Shown in pieces: positions 34,422 to 43,228 of a DNA stretch of 64,000 nucleotides. The notes under the pieces were generated by a model that saw only the letters and a program-made list of their open reading frames with translations, did no database searches and was not told the DNA's origin. Made by a program: the position numbers and the translations under genes. The stretch's first letter is position 1; each line of letters starts with the position of its first letter. The DNA lies in NCBI GenBank assembly GCA_934309345.1, contig CAKRDD010000002.1:156320-220319 (forward strand), read 5' to 3'. This DNA is from an uncultured Mediterraneibacter sp. Its GTDB lineage: Bacteria; Bacillota; Clostridia; Lachnospirales; Lachnospiraceae.

Positions 34422-35606
34422 TTAATTATTATTTGTTGCAATTTCCAAGATAATATTCACATAGTTTCTTGCGAACTGTTCTACAGTAAATTCTTTCTTA
34501 AACATCTCAAGAATTTTATTCTTTGCATCATTCAAATCCGAACTAGGCATCTCTTTTATTTCAAGTATCTTATTTTTTGCTTCATCTAAAGTATCATAAA
34601 ATTTTAATCCAGGTTGTTTAAATTGTTCAAAATACTTATTGCCTCCTGTGCGGCTCATTACAACCGGAATTCCAAGAGACAGAACCTCCAGCAATATCAA
34701 ATCAAAATAAGTCTCATGATTCGGCAAAACAAAAACATCAGATGCAGCGATAAGAGAATGAGGATCCTTTGTCCATCCAATTTCAATCCAATGATCATTT
34801 TTTAATCCAGTCATAGGCTCTTCCTTGCCAGCAATCAGAAAATATACATTCTTATCTTTCAGAATCTCTTCCCCTAGCTTCTTTAAATCTGCATATCCTT
34901 TAATTTCATTATGTCGTCCTGCATATGAAATCACAAATGCATCTTCCGGGATGCCGTATTTTTTTCTATATTCTTCTCTTGAAATCTTTGCTGTACAGCC
35001 AATTATTCCCGTCGGCATATAACGATATTTTCGTTCATCTCGTAGCTGCTCATATCGCTCCCATGTATGATAATAAGGCTCTTCTGCCTCTTTGCAAGGG
35101 AATACGATGTAATCTGCTCGACTAAATGAATAGGCGTCCATCTCTTGAATTCTTTCAACCCATTTTTTGAATATTTTATAATCAGTTGGATTTAGCCACG
35201 CCAATTTTTCCTTATATTTTGCACATGGAGAATGCGAAGTAAGAATCACCTTTCCTTTATAGTTTTCTAATGTTTTCCGACACAAATACATCGCATCGAT
35301 TGAATGAAAATGAATCATATCATATTGATATAGGGATTCATCTAAAGGATACGCCTTTCTCTCATAAAAAATGTCATCTATTACTCTTCTGAACTCCCGT
35401 AACCGTTTTGGAATCTTATCTTTATTTTTCACGGTATCTCTTAAACTTTTAGGCGCAGCTTCATAAAAGGAAATATCTACCGGAAGTTCTTCACTTTTTT
35501 CCAATGTATCTAGTCCCTGTTTTAAATTATACAAATAACCAGACGGCCCTCCCACAGGTTTAAGCATACTTTCTGCATAATATATCAACAATTTCGGTTT
35601 ACTCAT
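34422..35606 (-). CDS. Family 4 (GT-B) glycosyltransferase
   Basis: About 394 residues. The Glycos_transf_1 core has GIPEDAFVISYAGRHNEIKG (ends at GRHNEIKGY), the phosphate-binding IGWTKDPHSLIAASDVFVLP and the EX7E-like ETYFDLILLEVLSLGIPVV. The start at 35606 (MSKPKLL) is preferred because GGAGG lies 9 bases before it. A longer start at 35642 overlaps the stop of the preceding gene. Confidence 0.85.
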   Translation of the reverse strand: MSKPKLLIYYAESMLKPVGGPSGYLYNLKQGLDTLEKSEELPVDISFYEAAPKSLRDTVKNKDKIPKRLREFRRVIDDIFYERKAYPLDESLYQYDMIHFHSIDAMYLCRKTLENYKGKVILTSHSPCAKYKEKLAWLNPTDYKIFKKWVERIQEMDAYSFSRADYIVFPCKEAEEPYYHTWERYEQLRDERKYRYMPTGIIGCTAKISREEYRKKYGIPEDAFVISYAGRHNEIKGYADLKKLGEEILKDKNVYFLIAGKEEPMTGLKNDHWIEIGWTKDPHSLIAASDVFVLPNHETYFDLILLEVLSLGIPVVMSRTGGNKYFEQFKQPGLKFYDTLDEAKNKILEIKEMPSSDLNDAKNKILEMFKKEFTVEQFARNYVNIILEIATNNN

Positions 35607-35638
35607 AACATAATCCTCCTCATTCACCTTGTCAGCAT

Positions 35639-36781
35639 TCATATCTTATCTTTCCTCTTTACTGTGATCATGAATGCCTGCGTTGCCCCCCCCCGAATAA
35701 TAAATTTAATAACAGATTTTGACTTTTCTTTAATAACAATCACCGGAGCTGTTTTTACTAACGCTCTACCGAAATTGTTATATTTTCTAAAATTGTCAAA
35801 AAATTTCTTACGTAATTTACTATTCTTCGATGGTCTATTTAATTGCTCATTATGTAAAATCGCATTTTCAACATCAACATCTAGAAGCTTTAATCCCGCA
35901 CTTTCAACAAGTCTTTGACCTTTTTGACTTTGACAAAGAATAAGCGAAACCCCATTCTTTACCTCTCCCTTTAATTCTGTCCCCCAAGAATCTCCTAAAG
36001 TGATATCTGAAACTCTATCTAAGGTTGCAAACCTACAAGAATAACAATTTTCTGTATAATCATATGAGTGAAGGAAAGCAATAAGATAATTATCCATTGT
36101 ATGCAATGCAGCGATTGGTTTTCCATCTTTTTTCATTTCATATAAACTTTTAATCCGGAAACTGATATCTGTAAGATTCTTTATATCATAGCCATATTCT
36201 TTGAGACACTTCTCCAATAAACGTGGCGAAGGAGTTCCATGACATATCAAATCCGCAGTAATTAAATTGCTATCATTTTTTACAAACCGCTTTACGGCTG
36301 CCACTTGGCATGGCAATCCAATAAAAAGCACCTTCTTATCATCATCCAGCAAAGATTGTATTTTTCTATAAATTCCTGCCGGGTTACTCTTAACATATTT
36401 TGAGCCTGCAAACTTCCGGGCAACATCCATTTTATTCGTCACTTGAAATTCAAACTTTCCATCATGAAACAGACAGGATGCCACATATCCACCTTGTTCA
36501 ATAAAAGTACGAATAATTGCAGATGCCGCTCCACCTGATGACGAGCGATCTCTTAACTCTGGTTTTGCCCATCCTTGATACCACCACTTCGGCTTATTAG
36601 TCGCATTATCAGTTACATTGGGACACACTTTTGTGCACAACCCACAATTCACACACTTCTCTGTATTAATTATTGCATTATAATATTCTAAATTATCCTC
36701 TACCGTGATTGCATCTTGGCGACATTTTTCCAAACACGCCATACACCCATTACACTTATTTAATCCACATACTGTTTTCAT
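35639..36781 (-). CDS. FrhB-like coenzyme F420 hydrogenase/dehydrogenase beta-subunit family protein with N-terminal ferredoxin
   Basis: About 380 residues with 4Fe-4S motifs CNGCMACLEKC and CVNCGLCTKVC, then SSGGAASAIIRTF, GLPCQVAAVKRFV, CHGTPSPRLL and NCYSCRF. It is a paralogue of 26512 and 24044. The ATG at 36781 overlaps the pyruvyl transferase stop (ATGA), so the pair is coupled; a longer start at 36814 is less likely. A run of nine C bases at 35686-35694 (G on the coding strand) lies near the C-terminus and could slip. Confidence 0.85.
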   Translation of the reverse strand: MKTVCGLNKCNGCMACLEKCRQDAITVEDNLEYYNAIINTEKCVNCGLCTKVCPNVTDNATNKPKWWYQGWAKPELRDRSSSGGAASAIIRTFIEQGGYVASCLFHDGKFEFQVTNKMDVARKFAGSKYVKSNPAGIYRKIQSLLDDDKKVLFIGLPCQVAAVKRFVKNDSNLITADLICHGTPSPRLLEKCLKEYGYDIKNLTDISFRIKSLYEMKKDGKPIAALHTMDNYLIAFLHSYDYTENCYSCRFATLDRVSDITLGDSWGTELKGEVKNGVSLILCQSQKGQRLVESAGLKLLDVDVENAILHNEQLNRPSKNSKLRKKFFDNFRKYNNFGRALVKTAPVIVIKEKSKSVIKFIIRGGATQAFMITVKRKDKI

Positions 36782-37902
36782 TTTTCCACACCACTTAGCG
36801 CCGCTCTCAACCATGTTAACGATCTAATCCTTTCAGCATCAAGTAAAGCATTTACACGATTATAGTCAATCCTAGACTCCACAATGCTCATATCTTTCTC
36901 ATCTTTAGCAACACGATTTGTCAGATTTAAAATCTCCAAAATGCTTTGTAACCTTGTACTGTATTTTCCTGGATAAACAATTACGAATTCTTTATTAAAA
37001 TTCAAAGAAAACGCTGTTGCATGAAAAGAATCTGTTACAACATACTGTGCCCCATCAATCAGTGCAAGAAAATCTTCAACTTGTGGATTGCAGAACATTT
37101 TTCCGTTTTTATAAAACTCATGTAATTGGTAACTTAGATATCTGACCTCTAAACCCGTTTTAGCTGAAAGTTCTTTCGCATAGGAATCAATCCTTGGATT
37201 TCTATTTAAGTTATAAATCAGAATATATTTATCATCCGTATATTTACCTGAAGAAATCTTTCTCCACTCTTCTCCCGTAAGCAATAATGTCGGATCTAAA
37301 ACATTTACACTACCTTCAATTCCTAATTCATCAACAATTTTCACGCCGGACAATTCTCTTAATGAAATCTTATCATATCTTTTTAGTAATTTTCTTGTTT
37401 CACCCATTTCCTCATGCTCTAATTCACTCTTTCCAAAACTAGCTGCATAAGATATTTTTCTTGCAGAATCAGGAACAAATGCTAAATAATATGGGTATTC
37501 AATTTTTTCATTCCACCCATAATTCCATACTTGATCGCTTCCTGTGCAGTATATGTCATAGCCAAAGTTTTCTTCTTCTAATTCCTTTTCAGTTTTATAT
37601 GTTTTAGAAGTCATATCAATGCGATTATTGAGGAACTTAAAAAACATATGAAAACGAATAACGTAAGATGGAATAATTATCACCCTGGCTGCCGTTCTAA
37701 TTAAAAAGCTTTTCTTAAACTTATCTCCTTTATTTTTTATTCTTTTTAGCATTCCCAAAGGGGTAAAACGTTCAGGGTAATAATCTATAACTTCACAGAC
37801 ATACCCCAGTTCCTTAATTTTTTCCTGCAATGCGTATGTCTGCAAAACAGACCCATAGTTCACAACTCTATGCTGCGTTATTATCCCGACTTTTTTACTC
37901 AT
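36778..37902 (-). CDS. Polysaccharide pyruvyl transferase family protein
   Basis: 374 residues with QHRVVNYGSVLQTYALQEKI, DIYCTGSDQVWNYG and VVTDSFHATAFSLNF. It is closer to 28769-29899 than to 27686-28747, with an expected active-site histidine in FHAT. It is coupled to the FrhB-like gene at 35639. Donor and acceptor unknown. Confidence 0.85.
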   Translation of the reverse strand: MSKKVGIITQHRVVNYGSVLQTYALQEKIKELGYVCEVIDYYPERFTPLGMLKRIKNKGDKFKKSFLIRTAARVIIIPSYVIRFHMFFKFLNNRIDMTSKTYKTEKELEEENFGYDIYCTGSDQVWNYGWNEKIEYPYYLAFVPDSARKISYAASFGKSELEHEEMGETRKLLKRYDKISLRELSGVKIVDELGIEGSVNVLDPTLLLTGEEWRKISSGKYTDDKYILIYNLNRNPRIDSYAKELSAKTGLEVRYLSYQLHEFYKNGKMFCNPQVEDFLALIDGAQYVVTDSFHATAFSLNFNKEFVIVYPGKYSTRLQSILEILNLTNRVAKDEKDMSIVESRIDYNRVNALLDAERIRSLTWLRAALSGVEK

Positions 37903-37924
37903 ACACTACTAATCCTTTCAGCTA

Positions 37925-39052
37925 TCACTTGGTTTCCCATAAGGTAAGATACCTTTCTTCCATAGATTTTGCCGCAAATCTCATATCAAATTTATTTGTA
38001 GCAATTGCTATATCGCTTCTATTTTTATTGGCTTCTTTTTTCACCAAAAAATCTACCCAGAGGTCAATATTTTCATTTCCGATTTTCAAAAAGTGTGCGC
38101 TATCGCTAATTTTAACTTCTTTTGTTATCTCATCAGAAAATAAACACGGTAGTCCTGAATACTGTGCCTCAATTCCAGTTACCGGAAGTCCTTCAAATAA
38201 CGATGGTAAAACAAAAATATCCATTGCCTGATAATAATTTTCTACATCTTTATGAACACCAGCAAAAATAACACTATCTGCGATTTCAAGTTCTTCTGCT
38301 AATTTTTTAATGCTTGAAAGTAACTCCCCATCACCTAAAAGTAACAGCTTAGCATCTGGAACTCTCACCTGTACTTTCTTAAATATTTGTAAAAGATACT
38401 CATGATTCTTTTGTAAATTAAATCTGCCAACATGACCAATCACATACTCGTAATTAACACCTAGTTTCTGACGCATTTCAATTCTCTTTTTTTCGTCAAA
38501 TGCAAAGCGACTTATATCCACTCCATTTGGAACGAATTCAAAATGATCTTTTCCATACAAATATTTTCCTGCCTCCGTTGAGCATGCTAGCCGAACATTA
38601 GCGTTCCATTTTGTTGTTCGGAATAATAAATACTTTGCTATTCCTTTTATCGTGTGTAGAAAACCTGCGCCATGGCTGTGTGCTATTCTCCACGGGATTC
38701 CATGACGTTTTGCTGCGCCCAAATAAAACACAGCTAAACTGCTTAAATGTCCGTGAACTATTCTATATTCCTTATGTTTTTCAAAAAAAGAATTCAGCTC
38801 AGAAATATACTTAAAAATATTCTTATCATCCAACACAGTGAAATGGTATATCTTGCCACCCATTTCTTTTATTTCTTCTTCATATAGGCCAATGGCCGCA
38901 TGGTGAACTACAAAATCAAATTGTACTTTAGATCTATCAACCATTCGGTACAAATTCATTATGTAATTTTCCATTCCTCCGGCATTTAATGATGCCACAA
39001 CCTGCAAAACTCTAACTGGATTCGTCATATTCATACCTACTTTTTTAATCAT
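37925..39052 (-). CDS. Family 1/4 (GT-B) glycosyltransferase, EpsF-like
   Basis: About 375 residues. VRVLQVVASLNAGGMENYIM is the donor-side signature of EpsF/EpsD-like enzymes. GRFNLQKNHEYLLQIFK and the acceptor VLPSLFEGLPVTGIEAQYSG follow. Two starts are possible: 39052, which overlaps the upstream gene stop by ATGA, and 39028. The first is chosen for coupling. Confidence 0.85.
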   Translation of the reverse strand: MIKKVGMNMTNPVRVLQVVASLNAGGMENYIMNLYRMVDRSKVQFDFVVHHAAIGLYEEEIKEMGGKIYHFTVLDDKNIFKYISELNSFFEKHKEYRIVHGHLSSLAVFYLGAAKRHGIPWRIAHSHGAGFLHTIKGIAKYLLFRTTKWNANVRLACSTEAGKYLYGKDHFEFVPNGVDISRFAFDEKKRIEMRQKLGVNYEYVIGHVGRFNLQKNHEYLLQIFKKVQVRVPDAKLLLLGDGELLSSIKKLAEELEIADSVIFAGVHKDVENYYQAMDIFVLPSLFEGLPVTGIEAQYSGLPCLFSDEITKEVKISDSAHFLKIGNENIDLWVDFLVKKEANKNRSDIAIATNKFDMRFAAKSMEERYLTLWETK

Positions 39053-39879
39053 CTTCTCAAGAAATTCATATAAAAGCTTTTTCTTAATGAGTTGGGTAAA
39101 ATACAAACAAACGCTTGACCCAAACCGCTAATACAAAAATCTATCGGTGACATATACCCCTTTTTATATTGCCCCCATTTAAATCTCAAAACAGTTTTCG
39201 CATATTTCATACCACCACGACGTTTAAAGAAGTCTTCACTTGTTCTTATGTAATATAAAGACTCTGGGATATTGTAACTTTTGATATGATGCTCTAACAC
39301 CATTCTTGCAAACAAGTCATAGTCTTCATACAATAAGACTGACTGATAGTTTCCGCTCTTTAAAACAGCACTCTTTTTATACATAACTGTCGGGTGTAAT
39401 ATAGAGCACCTCCGGTGCATAAATTGTTCAATTTCGCTATTTTCAGTAGGTACTCTATGAATTGATATAACATTCTCCACATCGTCTACGAACTCAGCCT
39501 CATATGAACCAACTATCCCTAATTTGGGGTCTTCTTGAAATTTTTCTAACTGTCTTTCGCATCTTGTATCAACTACATAATCATCTGAGTCCATTCTTGC
39601 AATCAACTCATTTTTTGAAGCCTCTATTCCCTTCGCAAGTGCCGGACCTAAACCAAGGTTTACTTCATTTGTAATAATATTAAATAAATCCGGATGCATT
39701 TTCACAAAAGTGTCAATTACTTCATCGAGCTCAGGAGTAAGAGGTCCATCTTTTATGATAATGAATTCATCCGGTTTAATAGTCTGATTTAACATACTTT
39801 CAATGCTCAAAGATAAATAATCCGGTTTTTCCTTATAATATACCGACATTAGAACTGTGTACTTTGAGTTTTGCATCAT
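39049..39879 (-). CDS. Family 2 glycosyltransferase, first gene of the exopolysaccharide operon
   Basis: 276 residues: VLMSVYYKEKPDYLSLSIES, IIIKDGPLTPEL and ARMDSDDYVVDTR (DXD). It resembles EpsE-like amylovoran/exopolysaccharide transferases. GAGGAG precedes the start, and no gene lies within 850 bases upstream, so it heads the leftward operon. No priming undecaprenyl-phosphate transferase gene is seen in the window; that step must be encoded elsewhere. Confidence 0.85.
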   Translation of the reverse strand: MMQNSKYTVLMSVYYKEKPDYLSLSIESMLNQTIKPDEFIIIKDGPLTPELDEVIDTFVKMHPDLFNIITNEVNLGLGPALAKGIEASKNELIARMDSDDYVVDTRCERQLEKFQEDPKLGIVGSYEAEFVDDVENVISIHRVPTENSEIEQFMHRRCSILHPTVMYKKSAVLKSGNYQSVLLYEDYDLFARMVLEHHIKSYNIPESLYYIRTSEDFFKRRGGMKYAKTVLRFKWGQYKKGYMSPIDFCISGLGQAFVCILPNSLRKSFYMNFLRR

Positions 39880-40738
39880 TATCTCCTCTCTTTTCTCCCT
39901 AAAAATATCTCTTATGCATTTGGGAATCCCCCTAAAATTTCTTTTGTATCTATCTATACATCCTGAGTTTCAGGATGGTATTTCATTTTCATAAAGCCCC
40001 TGTGTGATAATTACAGTCGGCTAAGTGTTTTCTTATGCTGTCGTATCCTCTCGGCGCAACAATCATATTTTTCCTGTTTTCTACTTCATAAAACATCCGT
40101 TGAGTACACTCGTCTGGTAACAGCAATAAGCGAAATGTTGCTTTATACAGTCGAACCTCGTATAGCCCATTATGATGTTTTTTCTAAGTGCTGTATTGTT
40201 GTATCGAACCCTGTTGGCGTATGGGCTTTATTAAAACTGTATATATCATCCAATTCATTCTCGCGCCCCATTGTTCAACATGAACAATACATACCTCTTC
40301 ATCACTCAACACCGCTCACTGATATGTACTTATCATCGTCACCCATGCTCTACTCAACAGCTGTTTTATGAAGTAGAAATCATCTATTTTTCTTTAATTT
40401 TCATGACTCAACAAACCGTTATGATGTAGGTGTCATTAGCGGGTCAGATAGTGTACTCAACAGCAGTTTCAGACGTTAATGATAAGCTCATGGATTTTTG
40501 TTGTTTTCTCCTGTTTTCCGCCATTTCCTCATAACTTCTGAAAAAATTGTGCCAATTTTGTGTCGCATGGGTTAAAATTTCAGCATTTTGTATAAATATC
40601 CAGCATTTATGGTTCATATAGATGTGAAATATAACCAATTTTAGTACCCCATATAGTGTGCAAAACAGGTTCTTTTCGACGATGCTACGTCAATATGGTT
40701 TGTTGAGTAGACATTCCTCGGCACAGCGATCGTATCTA
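39880..40738. other. Gene-poor region with inverted repeats and recurring ACTCAACA motifs
   Basis: No protein gene is convincing in these 859 bases. TTCTACTTCATAAAACA at about 40079-40095 is repeated in reverse complement at about 40362-40378, with GTTGAGTA also shared, bounding about 300 bases. The octamer ACTCAACA occurs at about 40352, 40405 and 40454 and reversed at about 40700. A small hairpin CATCCTGA/TCAGGATG is at 39959-39977, probably in the leader of the exopolysaccharide operon. The region looks like degraded mobile DNA. Confidence 0.5.
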
Positions 40739-41293
40739 TCACACACTCACCCGAATCTCCCCATCCTCTTTCTGGACATCAAACACAAGCGGATGCTCCT
40801 TCCCCCACTCCGGATCTTCCTTCTCCTTCTCATTCCATTCCTTCCATTTCTGAATGAAACCATTGTGGATCAGGTTCTCCGCCGCAAGTCTTGCCTGCAC
40901 CGCTTCGTCATAATTGTCGAAAAGACCAACATAATAGCGCTTTCCCTTGAATCCGATATCCACACGATACCGATTACAATTCTTCAACTGGAAAACGCCC
41001 CGGAAACCACTCATGTTATCTTTTCTGCTTTTTCTTTTTTCCAGTACTTCAACACAGGTTCCGTCTACAAGATGTCGTCTCTGCGCGATTTCCTGACGGT
41101 TCTTTTTCTGTAAACAGCCGCAGCTATGATAATTACCATGCACAAGACCTGCTGCCGTCACGTCAACTTCATTTCCGCAATCGCAGACACAATGCCAATA
41201 AACGGAGCCTCGTTTATCTCTTTTCTCTGTCGCATACTTGGCTGTCAACATACCAAACTTTCTCCCTGACAGATCTGCCGGTCTTCTTCCCAT
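40739..41293 (-). CDS. Zinc-ribbon and AP2-domain DNA-binding protein
   Basis: 184 residues. An N-terminal zinc-ribbon-like region has CVCDCGN and CGCLQKK, preceded by DLSGRKFGMLTA. The C-terminal half is an AP2-type DNA-binding fold: SGFRGVFQLKNCNRYRVDI then KRYYVGLFDNYDEAVQAR. Such AP2 proteins in Firmicutes and phages often accompany homing endonucleases or transposable DNA, but no nuclease motif is seen. A long palindrome (41316-41348) lies directly before its ribosome binding site and could be an operator or an attenuator. Confidence 0.8.
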   Translation of the reverse strand: MGRRPADLSGRKFGMLTAKYATEKRDKRGSVYWHCVCDCGNEVDVTAAGLVHGNYHSCGCLQKKNRQEIAQRRHLVDGTCVEVLEKRKSRKDNMSGFRGVFQLKNCNRYRVDIGFKGKRYYVGLFDNYDEAVQARLAAENLIHNGFIQKWKEWNEKEKEDPEWGKEHPLVFDVQKEDGEIRVSV

Positions 41294-41315
41294 AAGCTTT
41301 CACCCTTTTTGCAAG

Positions 41316-41348
41316 AAATTTCGTAGAGTAGATTACTCTACGAAATTT
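41316..41348. repeat. Long perfect palindrome in the AP2 gene leader
   Basis: AAATTTCGTAGAGTA (41316-41330) and its exact complement (41334-41348) flank GAT. It is 23 bases upstream of the AP2 start. On the plus strand it ends in a T run, but no plus-strand gene precedes it. Confidence 0.8.
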
Positions 41349-41736
41349 TTACGGAAAGCCTTGAAAATCAAGGGATTCCAGGTGTCTGACCAAAAATTTG
41401 ACGGTAAATAAAAGAGATAAAAAGTAATGATTTAGAGTGTTTTTTAATAGATGTGATTTATAAAATACATAACCACATAGATAAATTGAAAAAAATATAT
41501 TTGATTTTCTAATAGGATATGGGGAAATTATCTGACAATTGACCATAAATTTGACGGCGAATAGATAAAAATCCATTCAAAAAAAAGATTAAAATGGCGA
41601 AAGTGTCTGTTTTTCGACTTTTTTTGCTAAGAGATTGTATAATTTTACGAAATGAACGTATTCAGATTGACAGAAATGTTCGAAAAGAGTAGAGTATATA
41701 TGATAATTATATTAAGATTTGGAACAATTTAAAGAA
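41349..41736. other. AT-rich noncoding DNA with direct repeats
   Basis: No gene is visible. An 18-base sequence, TGACCAAAAATTTGACGG at 41387-41404, recurs as TGACCATAAATTTGACGG at 41540-41557, each followed by an AATA and AGATAAAAA stretch. A CCTTGA/TCAAGG hairpin is at 41359-41374. Together with the flanking palindromes this might be a mobile or regulatory element. Confidence 0.55.
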
Positions 41737-41779
41737 AAAGCGTATTTCGTAGAGTAATCTACTCCACGAAATACGCTTT
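41737..41779. terminator. Second long palindrome, probable dnaJ operon terminator
   Basis: A 20-base arm AAAGCGTATTTCGTAGAGTA (41737-41756) pairs with 41760-41779 with a single mismatch around ATC. T-rich tracts follow on both strands. It is downstream of dnaJ and shares TTTCGTAGAGTA with the palindrome at 41316. Confidence 0.7.
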
Positions 41780-41870
41780 CTTTTTTCTTCCCTTTCCACT
41801 TCCACGCAACGCAAAGAAGCGGCAGCCGCCAACCTCTCGGTCAGCACCTGCCGCTTCCATCATTCTTTTT

Positions 41871-43079
41871 TTACTCTTTATCCTCAAAGGCTTCTTTCAT
41901 CTTATCCATGAATCCTTTTTTCTTGCCTTTTTTCTCTGATTTCTCAGATTTTGTAGCAAGGTCATCATGCTGATGAAGTGTATTTCCACTGAGTTCATCG
42001 AATTTTCTCAGAGCCTCTTTCGCCTCTGCACTTAATCTCTCCGGTGTCTGGATCACTAATGTCACATAATGATCTCCTCTTACCTGAGCATTTCTAAGGG
42101 ATGGAACTCCCTTTCCTTTCAGACGTACTTTTGTATCTGTCTTTGTTCCCGGTTTTACTGTGTAGAGAACGTCTCCGTCTACGGTTGGAATCTTCACATC
42201 GCCACCGAGTGTAGCCACTGCGAAGGAAATCGCAACGGTTGAGAAGATATGCATATCCTGTCTCTGGAAGATCGGGTGTCTGGATACGTTAACCTCAACG
42301 AGGAGATCTCCTCTCGGTCCGCCATTAACTCCCGGTTCTCCTTTTTCACGGATGCGTACACTCTGTCCGTTATCGATACCTGCCGGAATTGTGACTTTGA
42401 TCTTCTTTCTGCTGGATGTGTATCCTGTACCTGCGCATTTCGAACATTTCTCTTTGACAATCTTACCGGAACCACCGCAGTTCGGACATGTCTGTACATT
42501 CTGTACGGTTCCAAAGAAGGACTGGGATGTATATACGACCTGACCTTTACCACCGCACTTTGGACATGTCTCCGGTGATGTTCCAGGTTTGGCACCTGTG
42601 CCGTGACAGTCTTCACATGGATCTTTCAGCACAAGATCCAGTTCTTTCTCACATCCGAAGACAGCTTCCTCGAATGTGATGCGAATGCTCTTTCTGATGT
42701 TCGCCCCTTTCATAGGACCGTTGCTTGCGCCGCCTCTTCTGGAGCCGCCGAACATATCTCCGAAGATATCTCCGAAAATGTCACTGAAATCTGCTCCATT
42801 GAAGTTAAATCCGCCGCCGAATCCACCTGCTCCGCCGCCGGCACCGCCATCAAATGCAGCGTGGCCGAACTGATCGTACTGACGACGTTTGTCAGCGTCA
42901 CTCAGAACGGCATAGGCTTCGGAAGCCTCTTTGAATTTTATTTCTGCTTCTTTATCCCCTGGATTCATATCTGGATGGTACTTCTTCGCAAGCTGACGGT
43001 ATGCTTTCTTGATTGTAGCATCATCTGCGTCTTTGCTTACGCCGAGCACCTCATAATAATCTCTCTTTGCCTCTGCCAT
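41871..43079 (-). CDS. dnaJ: Chaperone DnaJ
   Basis: The Hsp40 co-chaperone that delivers substrates to DnaK and stimulates its ATPase. The J-domain (RDYYEVLGVSKDADDATIKK with the HPD in YHPDMNP) is followed by a Gly/Phe-rich part with GGAGGFGGGFNFNG, then four CxxCxGxG zinc repeats (CEDCHGTG, CPKCGGKG, CPNCGGSG, CSKCAGTG) and C-terminal substrate-binding domains. The start is set at 43079 (MAEAKRDYYE); the frame extends to 43121, but that extension is not conserved-looking. It is last in the heat-shock operon. Confidence 0.97.
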   Translation of the reverse strand: MAEAKRDYYEVLGVSKDADDATIKKAYRQLAKKYHPDMNPGDKEAEIKFKEASEAYAVLSDADKRRQYDQFGHAAFDGGAGGGAGGFGGGFNFNGADFSDIFGDIFGDMFGGSRRGGASNGPMKGANIRKSIRITFEEAVFGCEKELDLVLKDPCEDCHGTGAKPGTSPETCPKCGGKGQVVYTSQSFFGTVQNVQTCPNCGGSGKIVKEKCSKCAGTGYTSSRKKIKVTIPAGIDNGQSVRIREKGEPGVNGGPRGDLLVEVNVSRHPIFQRQDMHIFSTVAISFAVATLGGDVKIPTVDGDVLYTVKPGTKTDTKVRLKGKGVPSLRNAQVRGDHYVTLVIQTPERLSAEAKEALRKFDELSGNTLHQHDDLATKSEKSEKKGKKKGFMDKMKEAFEDKE

Positions 43080-43120
43080 AACACAAATACTAACCTTTCT
43101 GTATCTCTTTCTTAACCTCA

Positions 43121-43158
43121 AGAAATTCTACGAAGCTACAAAGCTCCGTAGAATTTCT
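43121..43158 (-). repeat. Hairpin in the dnaK-dnaJ gap
   Basis: AGAAATTCTACGAAGCT (43121-43137) pairs with 43142-43158 with one mismatch around ACAA. It probably tunes dnaJ mRNA level relative to dnaK by processing or partial termination. Confidence 0.6.
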
Positions 43159-43228
43159 CTTCATGCTTCATTTATCTGATGCCCTGCTGTCTGTTTCTCT
43201 TCCGTCTTACCGGCATCTTACCTTTATT

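Noticed and set aside
40135..40371. Possible plus-strand gene of about 78 codons
   Set aside because: It has no ribosome binding site or motif and overlaps the inverted-repeat element; composition is noncoding.
40444..40638. Possible minus-strand gene of 64 codons
   Set aside because: No ribosome binding site and no family features; it spans the repeat motifs.
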